Origin: Tolypeutes matacus
Lineage: Eukaryota > Chordata > Mammalia > Cingulata > Chlamyphoridae
Length of the DNA stretch: 64,000 nucleotides
Direction of reading: 5' to 3'
Assembly (NCBI GenBank): GCA_026826555.1
Contig: JAKSZT010053881.1
Span: forward strand, 12,081,092-12,145,091
Shown in pieces: positions 32,430 through 44,206 of this stretch. Position 1 is the stretch's first letter; the number at the start of each line of letters is the position of its first letter. Under the pieces are notes generated by a model. That model had not been told where the DNA came from, ran no database searches, and saw only the letters and a list, made by a program, of their open reading frames with translations. Position numbers and translations under genes: made by a program.

Positions 32430-33545
32430 GATTATATAGCATCATTCTGTCATTCATTCTTTAAGCAAGTATTTGAGTGCCTAGCGCCAGGTACGGTGTG
32501 GCACACTGAGATACAGCTGTGGACTTAACTTACAAGTGGGGGATATAGAGAAGCAGATGGATAAGAATAATGAAGTGTGACAATGCTCTGATATTGAAAA
32601 GACAGGATACAAAGAATTGGAGGTTCTTAGAAAGGACACCCAACTTGGATTTAGGAGGTTAAGAAAGGCTTTCTGAAGGAAAGTCTAGGCTGAAGACCTA
32701 AGGACAAGTGGAAGTTAGCCACTTGAAAAGGGAGGGAAAGTGAGGGCCTTAGGAGACCAATGAGTAGTTGGGACAGTGATGAGAGATAAGGGAAAGGTAA
32801 TGGCCTAGGGTTTTATCCTAAGAATAAGGCAAGCCATTGAGGTGATTTAAGCGGGGTAGGAACATGATTAGAACTGATTATTAGAGGCAAGGGGATGTGG
32901 CTCAAGCAGTTGGGTGTCCGTCTATCACATGGGAGATCCAGGGTTCGGTTCCGGTGCCCCCTAAATAAGATGAGAAAGACAGGGAGCTGATGCAACAAGA
33001 TGACACAATGAAGAGACAAAATGAAATGACACAACAAAGAGGCACAATGAAGAAACACAACGAGAGACACAGCAAGCGGAAACAGAGGTGGCTCAAGCCA
33101 TTGGGTGCCTCCCTCCCACATAGGAGGTCCCAGGTTCGGTTTCCGGTGCCTCCTAAAAAGAAGACAAGCACACAACAGACAGACTGAGAGCAGACGTGAG
33201 CACAAACAATGGGGGAGGGGGAGAAATAAAAATAAATAAATCTTAAAAAAAAAAAAAAGAATTGATAATTAGAAAGAACTCTTGCTGCAGAGTTGGGACC
33301 TGATTAATCTTGATTAAAACTGGAATCAGAAAGATCAATTAGGAGACTTGTAATAATCCCGGAAATGCTGATGGTAAAATGAGCTAGACTTGTTGCACTG
33401 GGAATTTAGGGAAGTGGACAGACGATAGACATCAAGAAGGTAGAAGTAAAAGAACTTACTCATTTTTGGTTAGGGAAAGGAGGACTCAAGATGATTTCTA
33501 GCTTTCTGGTTTGGGCAATTTGGGGAGTTGTAGTGCCAGTCACTA
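32430..33545 (+). repeat. Old LINE 3'UTR-like repeat, interrupted by a SINE
   Basis: 'aagaaaggctttctgaaggaaagtctaggctgaagacc', 'ttttatcctaagaataaggcaagccattgagg', then after the SINE 'cttgctgcagagttggg', 'ttaggagacttgtaataatccc' and 'agatgatttctagctttctggtttgggcaat' form the well-known ancient L1-type 3' module. Confidence 0.65.
32875..33274 (+). mobile_element. DAS tRNA SINE, composite, + strand
   Basis: The near-repeat 'gaactgattattaga' / 'gaattgataattaga' flanks the element. It has two tRNA-like units ('ggctcaagcagttgggtgtccg...gggttcggttccgg' and 'ggctcaagccattgggtgcc'), the 'aagagacaaaatgaaatgacac' body and a poly(A). Confidence 0.92.
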
Positions 33546-34742
33546 AAATTATTAAGTTCATAAGCACTTTTTGAGGCAGCATTTGAATTAAACATGAGAA
33601 GAATTTATGTGAAATAAAGAATAGAGATAATATCCAAATTCAATTTAAGTTCTGTGTGTGTAAAATTCTGTATATAAAAGATAAATTGAGCACTTACTCT
33701 GTTCTGTAATAGAAATAAGAGAGGTGGGTCCTTGGCCTTTGGCACATTTTTGGTGGAGGAGATAATAAAGATTAGTCTATAGCTCTTCTTACTAAACTGT
33801 GGGTCATGACCCATTGCTGAGTCATTGGAATTAATATGCTACCAGCATTTTAAAAATTGCAATAAAACAGAATAGAGTGCATCACACATAATAAGAATAG
33901 TATTTCATGCAACTTTTTTTTCAATTGTATTTCTGTTGGGACATTATATAAATTGTATTTCTTATTCTAGATTTTGGATAAAAGAGTTTGACAGATACTG
34001 GCCTTTGGCCAATGTAAGTTCATTGAGGGCAGGATGTACGTAATGTCTTGTTCATTGAGGTATCCTCACTTAGCTTAGTGGGGAATATTTTTCGTATCTC
34101 CTAATGGAGAGTAGGTAGTTGTTTACTTTCTTTGACTTTTACCACTGTTTTTAATTGTGAAAACTAAGATACATAGCTACTATTTGAACTTGTGCTTATT
34201 TTTTTTTTTTTTTTCATTCATTCAAAATGTGCTTATTTTTAACTAGTGTTTCATTTGACAAGTAGAGTTAGCACTTGGAAAAAAGAATTGAAATTAAATT
34301 TTAGATTGAAATATTTTAGTATTTTGCATAGAAGTTACTAGAATAGAAAAATCTGTAGCCATAAGATTAAGGAAAAAGCTGGCATGACATTAAGAAAAAA
34401 AATTGGCCTGACTATTCACCCTAGAAGAAATGTTATTTGACAATAAGTATAACGCTTCATTTTACAAATTAGGTATTTAGGCCTAGTTAAATGACATTCT
34501 GAGGTTCATATCCAGATCCTTTTAATGTTTTTTCAGGAGGAATACTCAAGGCAGAAAGCAGGAGAGAAGTTCTTTTGATGGAAATGTGTGTGTGTTGGGG
34601 GGAGTTGGGGGTTATTTTTAGAAAAAGTGCATTAATATATTAAGTATATATATATAAAATCAGTTTTTCTTCGCTTGTGTATATGGTTAAAAATAAAGTT
34701 TCTCATGAATGTTTAGGTATGTTTATTGGAATTTGCCTGTTA
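33546..34742. other. Intron 1, nothing identified
   Basis: No gene. Simple repeats at about 34200-34220 (T run) and 34645-34660 (TA). The phrase 'actaaactgtgggtcatgacccattgctgagtc' at about 33790-33825 hints at an hAT-type miniature element. Confidence 0.4.
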
Positions 34743-34871
34743 AAGATTAAATCTTTTTTTTTTTTTTTTTTTTTTTTACCGGGAGGTACCGGGGATCGAA
34801 CCCCGGTCTCTCCATATGGTAGACGGACACCGAACCTCTTGAGCCACATCCGTTTCCCAAGATTAAATCTT
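34743..34871 (-). mobile_element. DAS tRNA SINE (short subtype), antisense; first of a pair sharing one target
   Basis: AAGATTAAATCTT at 34743-34755 and 34859-34871 flank a T run and 'accgggaggtaccggggatcgaaccccggtctc', '...gagccacatccgtttccc'. Confidence 0.95.
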
Positions 34872-35077
34872 TTTTTTTTTTTTTTTTTTTTAAAGATTTT
34901 ATTTATTTATTCATTTATCCCCCCCTTGCTGCTTGTGCTTGCTGGGTCAGCTAACCACGCCGTGCGGGCGGGCTTGCCTTCACCAGGAGGCCCCGGGAAC
35001 CGAACCCGGGGCCTCCCATATGGTAAACGGGAGCCCTACTGATTGAGCCACAGCCGCTTCCCCCAAGATTAAATCTT
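34859..35077 (-). mobile_element. DAS tRNA SINE (long-stem subtype), antisense; second of the pair
   Basis: The same AAGATTAAATCTT is at 34859-34871 and again at 35065-35077. The element is the other subtype ('cccttgctgcttgtgcttgctgggtc', 'ggccccgggaaccgaacc', '...gattgagccacagccgcttcc'). Together with the left neighbour this makes three target copies around two different SINEs. Confidence 0.95.
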
Positions 35078-35529
35078 GATGCTATAAAATAAGCACGTCA
35101 CTATGGGCTGGCATTGGTCCCAGCATATACGGAATACATGACTATTAAGTATTATAGTACATATTTTCCTTAGTGCTTTTATATATATGATCTTTTTTGA
35201 TCTTCAGTACAGTTATTTTCTAGATAGGGCAGATGTTATTAACTTTGTTATGGAGGAGAAAGCTTGCCCATGCTCACATTAACTTGTCAGAGGTGAACCA
35301 AGCCCCAGGACTCAAGACTTCAGGTTTATGGTGCCATGATCTCTGCTATGTCATATTGAGCAAAGTAAGTGCTTTAATTTGTTTTCCTGAGATAGCTTAT
35401 CTTTAATGTGGTAATGAGCAGTTCAAGTGAAGGGGATAATCTAACTTTTCGTATGGTGCCAGAAAGCACCTTTCAAATTCATTGATCATTCTGGAATGGC
35501 TGGCTGTTTACCCAATCTCATCTGTAAAG
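35078..35529. other. Intron 1, MIR/L2-like traces
   Basis: 'gatcttcagtacagttattttctagatagggcagatg...ggaggagaaagcttgcccatgctcacattaacttgtcagagg' at about 35195-35295 resembles an antisense MIR-type core. No gene. Confidence 0.4.
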
Positions 35530-35878
35530 CTACTATCATCAGTTGATTGCATCTATGGCTGATTACTTCTACACTCAACAAAGGAGATTGCCTTCAGCAG
35601 TCAAAGAAGTCTCATCCAATCTACTGAAGGCCTTAAAGGGAGAACTGAAGATTTCAGCAGTCAGAAGAATTACCATCTCTGCTTTAATCATCGGGCTTCT
35701 CCTGGTGAATTCATTGAAAACCTTCATCGGAGTTCCCAATTAAGTGGGGTCTGCCCTGTGGAATTTGGACTTTCCAATCCTCACAGTTGCATCAGCCAAT
35801 TCCTAGATAGATCTCCTAATATTTATATTATATATATAAATAACGGTTCTGTTTCCCTGGAGAACACTGACTAATACA
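35530..35878 (+). mobile_element. Solo LTR, ERVL (MLT2-like), 5' part diverged
   Basis: 'tcagttgattgcatctatggctgattac', 'ccaatctactgaaggccttaaagggag', 'ggagttcccaattaag', 'tttggactttccaatcctcac' and the end '...agaacactgactaataca' match the LTR at 26206. No adjoining internal region. Confidence 0.8.
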
Positions 35879-36639
35879 CTATCTGTTGTAGTAAGATATT
35901 CTGGACTCCTGTTAAGACATTTCCTGCCTTACATTTGAAATTAGCAATTTTTCCAAGAAGCTTGGTTCCTTTTAATGGGAAATGGCTAAGATCACAATTT
36001 GGGATTTAGGAATGGTAAATTGCTACTAGGTTGATCTAGGCCCTCCTAATGGACAGATCTATGATATGCTTACTGACACTGTCTTGCAAATATGAGACTT
36101 AAAGATTTTTAATTAACATCTTCTATCTTAAATCCCTTTCTCTTTCACACAGATAAACCCTGGTTCTCAGGGACAAAGGGGATAGGTAAAATTACAATAT
36201 CCCATAAATATTCAGTTGCTTTATCCCGCTTTATACACACAACAGTCTCCAAATAATAATACAAATACTTCTGCCATCAATATGATTACTGAAAATAGTT
36301 AAATTATTTTACATATGCTCTCACCTTTCTTCCTTAATTATTTTATAGTTTTATTGTATCTACATTATCAGAGCATACAGCTATTATACATTGTATTCTG
36401 TCTCTTTTAACCCTCATTTACTCTTGAATATCTTAAATATGTTAAATATGAAATAAATGTTACCCCATTGTTTTCTGACAATGGATACTTTGTTAAAGGA
36501 ACACTGGTTTATGGATGCTGTGAATTTCTGTAAACAAAATATGAAATGTACCTCATCAACTCCTGTATTGGTTTTATTTCTATATACGTTTTAGAATCAG
36601 CATGCTGGGATTTTAATCCTCATCAATATATATATATAT
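35879..36639. other. Intron 1, nothing identified
   Basis: A/T-rich. A (TA)n run at about 36627-36642 precedes the SINE array. Confidence 0.4.
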
Positions 36640-36642
36640 ATG

Positions 36643-36982
36643 TTTTGAGATACTAGGGGCCAGTGACTGAATCAGGTACCGAGGATTGAACCAGGGACCT
36701 CATATGTGGGAAGCCGATGCTCAACCACTGAACCAGTTCTGCTCCCCTGAGTTGGTTTTTTCATTTGTTTTGCTTGTTGTTTGTTTTTTTGGGATTGAAC
36801 CTGGGACCTCCTAAGTGAGAAGCCAGTGCTCAACCACTGAGCCACATCAGCTCCCCTGCTTTGGTTTTTTTCATTTGTTTGCTTGCTGTTTGTTTTTGTT
36901 TTTAGGAGGCACTGGGAACAGAACCCAGAACCTCCCATGTGGGAAGCAGGCCCTCAATTACTTGAGCCACATCTACTCCCTT
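36643..36982 (-). mobile_element. Three tandem DAS-type tRNA units, antisense
   Basis: Three antisense tRNA-like cores end 'gttctgctcccc' (about 36745), 'catcagctcccc' (about 36856) and 'catctactccc' (about 36980). They are separated by 'tttggttttttcatttgtttgcttg' linkers of very similar sequence. The shared linker suggests one trimeric or serially amplified SINE rather than three random hits. Confidence 0.8.
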
Positions 36983-37049
36983 AGTATTTTTTTTCTTTCT
37001 TTTTTTCTTTTCTTTCTTTCTCCCTTAGTGTTTAAAATTGGTTATTTTG

Positions 37050-38500
37050 CCCTCAGTCTTTTTAATTTTTATCAGTTTCCCAGGAGTTTATAAAATGTGT
37101 TAGTTTTTTCAGAAATCCAAATTTTGGTTTTGCTTTATGTTTTGGCTGGCTTTTAATTTTTTTTTTTTTTTCTTCTCTCTTACTCTTTTATTCTTTCTAC
37201 TTTTTTCAGTCTAATTTGGTTTTTTTTTTCTAACTTTCTGAGATAGATTAGTGTACATATTTTCAGCTTTTTCTAAAGTATGCATTTAGATTATAAAATG
37301 CTTTAACTGTATCTCACAGGTTTCTTAATATGTACACTCTTTGCCATTCATTTCAAGATTTTTAAAATATTTCCTTTGATTCCTTTGACCTATGACTCTT
37401 TTTTTTTTTTTCCCCTTTAAGTAAAAAGACCCATGGCTTTTCACAAGTGTATGTCTTCACTTGTGGTCAGTTATCTATTGCTGCATAACAAACCACCCCA
37501 AAACATAGTGGCTTCAAACAATGAGTTTTCCCCCTCAATTCTGTGGGTTGGCTGGTTTTGTCTGGATTCACTTGTGAAGCTGCATTCAACTAGAGGTTTG
37601 GCTGGGCTGGAAGGTTCAAGATGGTTTTACTCAAATAGGGCAGTTGGTGCCAGCTGTTGGCTGGGTGCCTTTGTTCCCCTCTATGTGACTTATCATTCAG
37701 TAGGCTAGTTTATTTCCTCTCTCAGGTCATTAATCTAAGACATAGAAGCTGCAAAGTATCCTACCACATTGTTTCGGTTAGAGCAAGTAGCAAGCTCAGA
37801 TTCAAGAATGGAAAAATAGATTCCTTTCCTTTGGAAGAAACACAAATAATTTGTGGCCATATTTAATCTACCAATTAAATGTTTCCAAACAGTTGGGAAT
37901 TTTTCTTTTTATTGATTGCCAGCATAATCACTGTGTGGTTAGAGAACATCCTCTTATTTTATTTCCTTAATATTTGTTGAATCTTGATTCATGCCCCAAT
38001 ATATGATCATATTTTTGTAAAGGTTGCATGTATGCTTGAAAAGAATGTATATTCTGCAGTGTTGCATGCAGTGTTCTTTATGTGTCCTCTAGGTTGTTTG
38101 TTAATGATGACGTTCAGTTTTTTTATTTTTTATTTTTATTTTTTTATGAGTATTGACTCCTGTTTTGGTATTCCTGTTCTATATCAGTTTCTAGGAGTCT
38201 GTTAGACAAATTCACAGACTAAGAAATTTTATTTTTCCTCTTAGTTTTATATCTCTTATCTGATTGATATAACTAACCATTTTGTTGTTAGTATTTGCAT
38301 GGTCTATCTTGTTATATCCTTGCACTTTTAATTTTTCAGTACTCTTAGGTTTCAGATGTTTCTCTTGTAAATAGCATATAGTTGGATTTAGTTTTATAGC
38401 CCATTTGACTTTATCATTTTTCTTTTTTGAGATATTCACAAAATATAAAATTTCACTTAACATAAAAGTCACCATTTTAAAATGTGCAATTTAGTGTTTT
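37050..38500 (-). mobile_element. Old L1 ORF2 region, antisense, split by an ancient repeat
   Basis: 'ctaactttctgagatagattagtgtac', 'gctttaactgtatctcacagg' and, after the interruption, 'taatcactgtgtggttagagaac', 'cttgaaaagaatgtatattctgcagtg' are antisense L1 ORF2. 'tgagatattcacaaaatataaaatttcac' continues as a second L1 3' end. Confidence 0.65.
37455..37870. repeat. Ancient interspersed repeat (same family as 15370)
   Basis: 'ggtcagttatctattgctgcataacaaaccaccccaaaac', 'attctgtgggttggctgg', 'ttggtgccagctgttggctggg'. A common old mammalian repeat; family name uncertain. Confidence 0.6.
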
Positions 38501-38830
38501 GTGTGTTTTTTTTTGTATATTCACAAGGTTGTCCAACCATTACCATGCTACCTAATTCCAGAACATTTCCGTCATTCTGAAAAGAAACTCTGTACCTCTT
38601 TGCAATCATATGTCCCTCCATCCTAGCCCCAGGCAACCACTAATCTACTTTCTGTCTCTAGGGATTTGCCTATTCTGGATATTTATATGAATGGAATCAT
38701 AAAGTATTTGGCCTTTGTGTTGGGCTTCTTTCACTTAGTTTTCAAGGTTCATTCATGTTGTATAACGTATCAGTACTTTGTTTTTATGGTTGAATAATAT
38801 TCCTGACTGTCTTAACTGGAGTACTGGAGT
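38410..38830 (-). mobile_element. L1 3' end fragment, antisense
   Basis: 'aatgtgcaatttagtg', 'ccaaccattaccatgctacctaattccagaacatttc' and 'gggatttgcctattctggatatttatatgaatggaatc' are classic antisense L1 3'-region text, closely paralleled at 46.25-46.6 kb. Confidence 0.8.
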
Positions 38831-39355
38831 GACTAGTCATTTTGCTAGGCAGTCTCTAAGAGAGCCCCAATAGCCCCCAATGATCTTGTTTAATGTCCAC
38901 CCCTTGAATGTGGGCTGGAACTAATGACTCACTTCTAAGGAATAGAATATGGCAAAAGTGACAGTCTCTAGCTTCGGAGATGAGGTTGCAAGAAGACTGG
39001 CTTCCTTTTTGTTTGCCCTCTTTTGCTCACTTGTTCTAATGGAAACTGGCTGCCATATTGTGAGCTACGCTGTGGAGAGGTCCATGTGGTAGGGAACTGG
39101 CCTCTCCAGCCAACAGCCAGTGAGGACATGAAGCCTGCCAGAAGCCATTTGAGTGAGCTTGGGAGCAGATCCTTGCCCAGTCAAGCCTTGTGATGACTGC
39201 AGACCTGGCTGGCACCTTAATTACAGCCTCATGAACTCCAAACCAGAGGCACTCAGCTAAGCCACACTAGATCCACAGAAACTGAAATAATGAATATTTA
39301 TTTTTAAGTTGCTAAATTTTGGGGTACTTTGCTATATAACAATAGATAACTCATT
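38831..39355 (+). mobile_element. MLT1-like MaLR LTR, + strand
   Basis: 'ctctaagagagccccaatagcccccaatgatc', 'gaggttgcaagaagactgg', 'ccaacagccagtgaggac', 'tgagcttgggagcagatccttgcccag' and 'taagttgctaaattttggggtactttgctatataac' are in MLT1 sense order. Confidence 0.75.
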
Positions 39356-39484
39356 CAGTCTTTTATAATTTAACATAATTACAATTATCTCTTTGTTGAA
39401 ACCTACCATCTTAATTTTGGGTTGTTTGTCCTTCCTGCTTTGTATTTCTTTTCTCTCTTTTCTTGCTCATTTCTGATTTTTTGT

Positions 39485-39900
39485 TTTTTTTTTTTTGCAA
39501 ATCAAAATAATTTTATTTTCCTACATTGTAAGGATTACTCATGCTCACTGTAAAAGTCCAAATGCAAAAAACCTTATAAAGAATGAAATAGGAACCATTG
39601 GAAACCCCACTGCCTTAAGTAAACTACTGCAAACATTTTAGTGATTATTTTTTTCCAGAAATCTCTCTTTGCAGAAATATATACATGAATGTGCATATAT
39701 AATTTTACTTACATAATTTTACATACATATTATTTGTTCCTGTCTTATTCACTTAACATATCCACAGCATCTTCCATGGCAATAAAAATAGAACTGCATC
39801 ATCATTTTTAATGAGTGTATAGTGTTCCACTGTATGGATGTGCTGCTCTTTATTTACTTCTTAATTATGCATTAATTGATGACATTATTATTCCTAATTT
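39485..39900. repeat. Old L1-like fragment
   Basis: 'aaccattggaaaccccactgcc', 'tattcacttaacatatccacagcatcttccatgg' and 'gtgttccactgtatggatg' are diverged antisense L1 3'-region text. Confidence 0.5.
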
Positions 39901-39904
39901 TTCA

Positions 39905-40030
39905 CTCCCCATCCAACAAATATTGACAAAGCACTTATTATGTACCAGGGATACAGTGGTGAATAAGACAGGAGAGGTCACTGGCCAAATGAAGCTTCCA
40001 TTCTATTGGGAGTGACTGGCAACATGCCAA
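39905..40030 (+). repeat. L2-like fragment
   Basis: 'ccaacaaatattgacaaagcacttattatgtaccagggatacagtggtgaataagac' has the L2 'where animals store the tally' phrase order (AACAAATATTTATTGAGCAC..TACTATGTGCCAGG). Confidence 0.6.
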
Positions 40031-40466
40031 AATAAATAAACTATTATTTCATTTTTATCCTCTTATTTTTTCATATGTCTGTGAGCATTGCATGAATCCT
40101 CATTTATCTCTGTAAGTATCAACTTGCAACATTTTATTAGCAGTAAGTGCTAAAGATATTTTCATTGAATATTTTAATTTTTAGAATTTTGTTTTGGGGG
40201 CACACTAATAAATTGATTGGCCTGTCTGCATTAATGTAGTAGTGATTTAAAAATAATTCATTGTTTAAAAAAGAAATTAACTTGCATAATTATTGGTTTC
40301 AAATGAAGGTCGTTCAGAAAAAAATCTTGAACACCAATTGGAGTATATGGAACACAAATACTTCTTTCTATTCTTTTATACCAGTACTGGTGATTAGTTA
40401 CAGTAATGTGATCTTATCTATCATTTTAGGTTAATTTTGTTTCAGTTTATATTGACTTTAAAATTT
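40031..40466. other. Intron 1, nothing identified
   Basis: A/T-rich, no assignable elements. Confidence 0.4.
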
Positions 40467-40631
40467 TAGTTTGTTAAAGCCGGTGGTCAACTTCTGAGCC
40501 ACATCTGAGTTGGTTTTTGCATTTGTTTGCTTTTTTGTTTTTAGTGAGGCACCAGGGACCAAACCCAGGACCTCCCATGTAGGAAGCAGGCCCTTAACCT
40601 CTTGAGCCACATCTGCTCCCTAGTCTGTTAA
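40467..40631 (-). mobile_element. DAS-type tRNA SINE, antisense
   Basis: 'tagtttgttaa' (40467-40477) and 'tagtctgttaa' (40621-40631) flank 'gaggcaccagggaccaaacccaggacctcccatgtaggaagcagg' and 'gagccacatctgctccc'. Confidence 0.85.
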
Positions 40632-41095
40632 TAAATGATAAATTTGGTTTGATCTTGTGGTTGTAGAAGAGCTGTAAACAAAATTGATGATTATGCATAG
40701 TTAAGAAAGCACCAAAATAATTTAAAGCATTGCAGGGGGTCTGTAAGAATATTTTTTTTTCCTTCAGAAGAGATTCATGCATTACCCAAGTCTGGGAAAC
40801 ACTTGGAAAAAATGAACTGAGTGAGAAAAACTTTACGGTAATAATTAGTGAATTATTACTAAATTCTGATTCTTGTTTTCAGGATCCAGTTATTCCTTGG
40901 CAATTTCTTTATCCTATTCTGAGAGTTTGTTTCCTCCCATCTTTAGAGGAAGTTCCTGTTTATCAATAATGAGTATTTTGCTAGGAGTGAAAAGAAACAG
41001 TTAACTCCAACTCCTTCTCCTCTCCAGTAATAAAGAGCATGAAATGCACTATTCTGTTATATTCTTAGGAAGAAGTCTCTCCTAGATTTTGGGCA
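40632..41095. other. Intron 1, nothing identified
   Basis: Non-coding; no repeat recognised. Confidence 0.4.
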
Positions 41096-43250
41096 AATGT
41101 TTTTACAGCTTTATTGAGGCATAATTCATATGCAATAAACTATACATATTTAAAGCACACAACTTGATGAGTTTTGACATATATAAGCATCTGTGAAACC
41201 ATAACTCCAGTAAAGAAAATGAACATTCCCATCACTCCAAAGTGACCACATGCCCCTTTGTAGTCAGTCTCTGTCACCACCACAAGTCTGAAGCAATCGC
41301 TGATCTGCTTTTTTTTTTTTTTTTTTTTTACCGGGAAGTACCGGGGATTGAGCCCCGGTCTCTCCATATGGTAGACGGACGCTGAACCTCTTGAGCCACA
41401 TCCGTCTCCCTGATCTGCTTTTTTAAATTATAGATTTGTTTTGGTTGCTCTAGAATTTTATGTAAATGGAATCATACACTATGTACTTTTTTGTCTAGCT
41501 GCTTTCAGTCAGCATAATGATTTTGAGATTCACCCATGTTGCATGTCTCAATTAGTTTATTCCTTTTTATTGTTGAATACATTTTATTAATATACCACAA
41601 TCTGTCTGTTAACTTGTTGATGGATATATGGGTTATTTCCTGGTTTTATCTATTAAAAATAAAGCTACTATGAACATTTCTTTTTAAGTCTATATATGGA
41701 CCTATGCTTTTATTTCTCTTGAAGTAAATACTTAGGAAGGAGTGAAATGTCTAGGTTGTATCGTAGGTATATATTTAACTTTTTAGAAAATTGCCAAAAT
41801 ATTTTCCAAAGATTGAATCATTTTATATTCCCACTAGCAGTGTATGAAAGTTCCAGTTGCTCTACATCTTCAACAACCCTTGGTATAATCAGTCTTCTTA
41901 ATTTTAACCATTCTATTGGATGTGTGTAGGGGTTTCTTGTGGTTTTAATTTTCATTCCACTAATTAATGATTTTGAGCTTTGTGTATCCTATTTAATAAA
42001 TCTTTGCCTAACCCAAGGTTACTAAGATTTTTTTTCCCCTGTTTTCTTCTAGAAGTTCATAGTTTCACTCTTACATTGAGGTCTATGATCCATTTCAGGA
42101 TTATTTTTTTGTATATGGTGTATAGTAAAGGTTGAGAGTTTTTTTTTTTTCCCCAGTACCATTTGTTTGAAAAGAATATCCTTGTCTCATTGAACTGCCT
42201 TGACACCTTTACTTAAATCGTTTGACCATATATGAGTGGGTCTGTTTCTGGACTTTTCTCCCCTGTATTTTTGTTTTGATCCATATTTATATTCTGATGT
42301 CATACTCCCTTGATTACTGCAGCTTTATAATGAGAATTGAAATCCAGTAGTATAAGTTCTCCAGTTTGGTTCTTTTTCAAAGTTGTGGTTATTCTAGGTC
42401 CTTTGCATTTCCATATGAATTTTTGTATCAGCTTGTCACTTTATACAAGAAACACTGATGGGATTTTGATTGGGATTGTATTGAATTTGTAAATCAATTT
42501 AGGGAGAATTGATATCCTAACAATATTGAATTTTCTGGTCCTTGAGTATGATGTAGCTTTCCATTTATTTAGTCTTTAATTTCTTTGCAATGTGTTGTTT
42601 TCAGCATGCAATTATTGAACATCCTTTGCTTTCTTTCAAATTTATCCCTAAGTATTTAATATTTTTTGATGACTTTGTAAATGGTATTTCTGTAATTCTA
42701 ATTCCCAGTTGTTCTTTGCTTGTATATAGAAAAACTGTTTTTTATGTATTGATGATATAACCCTTTTTTGTAGGTTCCTTAAAAGTTTCTAATAGATGTT
42801 TATGAAGTCTGTAATAAAGATGGTTTTACTTCTTCCTTTCCAGTCTATATGTCTTTTATGTCTTTTTTCTTGACTTATTTTGCTGGCTGGGTCCCAGTAA
42901 CAATACTGTATAGAAGTGGTGAGAGTTGTTATCCTTACTGTATTCCAGGCTTTACAGAGAAGGGTTTAGTCTTTCATCAATAAGTATGATGTTAGCTGTA
43001 AGTTTTCATTAATGTGTTTTATCAGGCAGTTCCCTTTTTTCCTAGTTTGATGAGAGTTTTTATGATGAATGGGTGTTGGATTTTGGCAAATGCTTTTTTT
43101 GCATCTCTTGATATGCTCATATGGCTTTTCTTTTTTAGACTGTTAATAGGAATTATACTGATTTTTGGATGTTAACCTTACCTTCCATTCCTTGTATAAA
43201 ATCCTCTTGGTTGTGATATATTATCCTTTTTATAAATAGTTGGATATTGG
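41096..43250 (-). mobile_element. Old L1 3' half, antisense
   Basis: Runs from an L1 3'UTR ('acagctttattgaggcataattcatatgc') through antisense ORF2 C-terminus ('gcatgtctcaattagtttattcc', 'ggttatttcctggttttatc') to RT-region text ('gcaaatgctttttttgcatctcttgatatgctcatatggc') at about 43110. A SINE interrupts at about 41316-41409. Stops in every frame. Confidence 0.85.
41300..41424 (-). mobile_element. DAS tRNA SINE (short subtype), antisense, with target duplication
   Basis: CTGATCTGCTTTTTT at 41300-41314 and 41410-41424 flank 'accgggaagtaccggggattgagccccggtc' and 'gagccacatccgtctcc'. Confidence 0.94.
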
Positions 43251-43254
43251 TCTT

Positions 43255-44206
43255 TTATTTTCTTTTTTTGTAACATTTTTGACAAAGAAAAATGTAAAGT
43301 ACACATTTTTGCTGAGACCAAAGTGCAAAGATTGTCTTCGGGGAAGACACTTGATTGAGTTGTTAATTAAACTAACCACTTTTTTCATGAAGCAACATTT
43401 TAGAAAGAATAACTATGGTTATTCAGATTTGAATTTTGACATACTTCTTGTAAATGATTGAAGTAAATGTTTAAGGGAAAGCAATGTACAGTGTTGTTAT
43501 TGTTACAAGGTGAGTCTTCAAACAAAAATGAAAAGTTGGAAAACTCATCTCTGCCCCTGTGCGCTTGATGGTTTCCCTATAATAAAGATTTTACTGATGA
43601 GATTTGTGGCAATATTAACAAATGTGATTTTTTTTTCGATACTGTAAAATAAAATGTCACCATTTGGAAGTCTGCATAGCTGCAAATCTTGCATAGGTAA
43701 AAGATCCATTGAAAGTGTAAGATAGACCAATGGATTTTATTGTATCAGAGCACAGAAGTTCATTGATATAGCTTCAGATTCTACATTGCAACATTACAGT
43801 ATCAAAGAACAAATACAATTATCTGAAAAGGTTATTGATATACTCTGCTGTTTTACTACTACATGTCTGTGTGAGGCTGGATTTTCATCATATGCTCCAG
43901 CAAAAACAACATCTTAACCGATAGAAAGAATGTAGATGCAGATATGAGAATCCAGCTATTTTCTATTAAATTAGACATTAAAGAGATTTATAAAAATAGG
44001 AACAATGCTACTTTTTTATTGTTTTGTTTGAGAAAATAAAGCTATTTTAATAAAAATATTATTTAACATGTAATGTGTTTATCTTTGAGTAAATAGGTAA
44101 ATTTTAAAAAAATTCTGAGATTTTATTTATATACAATAAATACCCATAGATATAGCCTATATAAATAAAAGCTTTTGGGGGCCCTGAGACTGCAAAGTTT
44201 GAGAAA
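43255..44206 (+). mobile_element. hAT (Charlie-like) DNA transposon fossil, 3' part
   Basis: Late-transposase-like text 'gtgaggctggattttcatcatatgctccagcaaaaacaac', 'gatatgagaatccagctattttctattaaattagac' precedes an A/T-rich tail and ends '...gggggccctgagactgcaaagtttgagaaattctg'. The reverse of that end resembles the CAGTGGTTCTCAAACTT terminal repeat of hAT-Charlie elements. The coding frame (for example near 43285-43450 + strand) is broken by many stops. Confidence 0.7.

Noticed and set aside
34677..35042. 121-codon open frame on the + strand
   Set aside because: It reads straight through two antisense SINEs. Similar short frames appear at 15601, 20548, 31434 and 47604 for the same reason.
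36643..36982. Regularly spaced repeats resembling a CRISPR array
   Set aside because: Units are ~110-bp tRNA-SINE cores in a mammalian genome, only three copies, no leader or cas genes.
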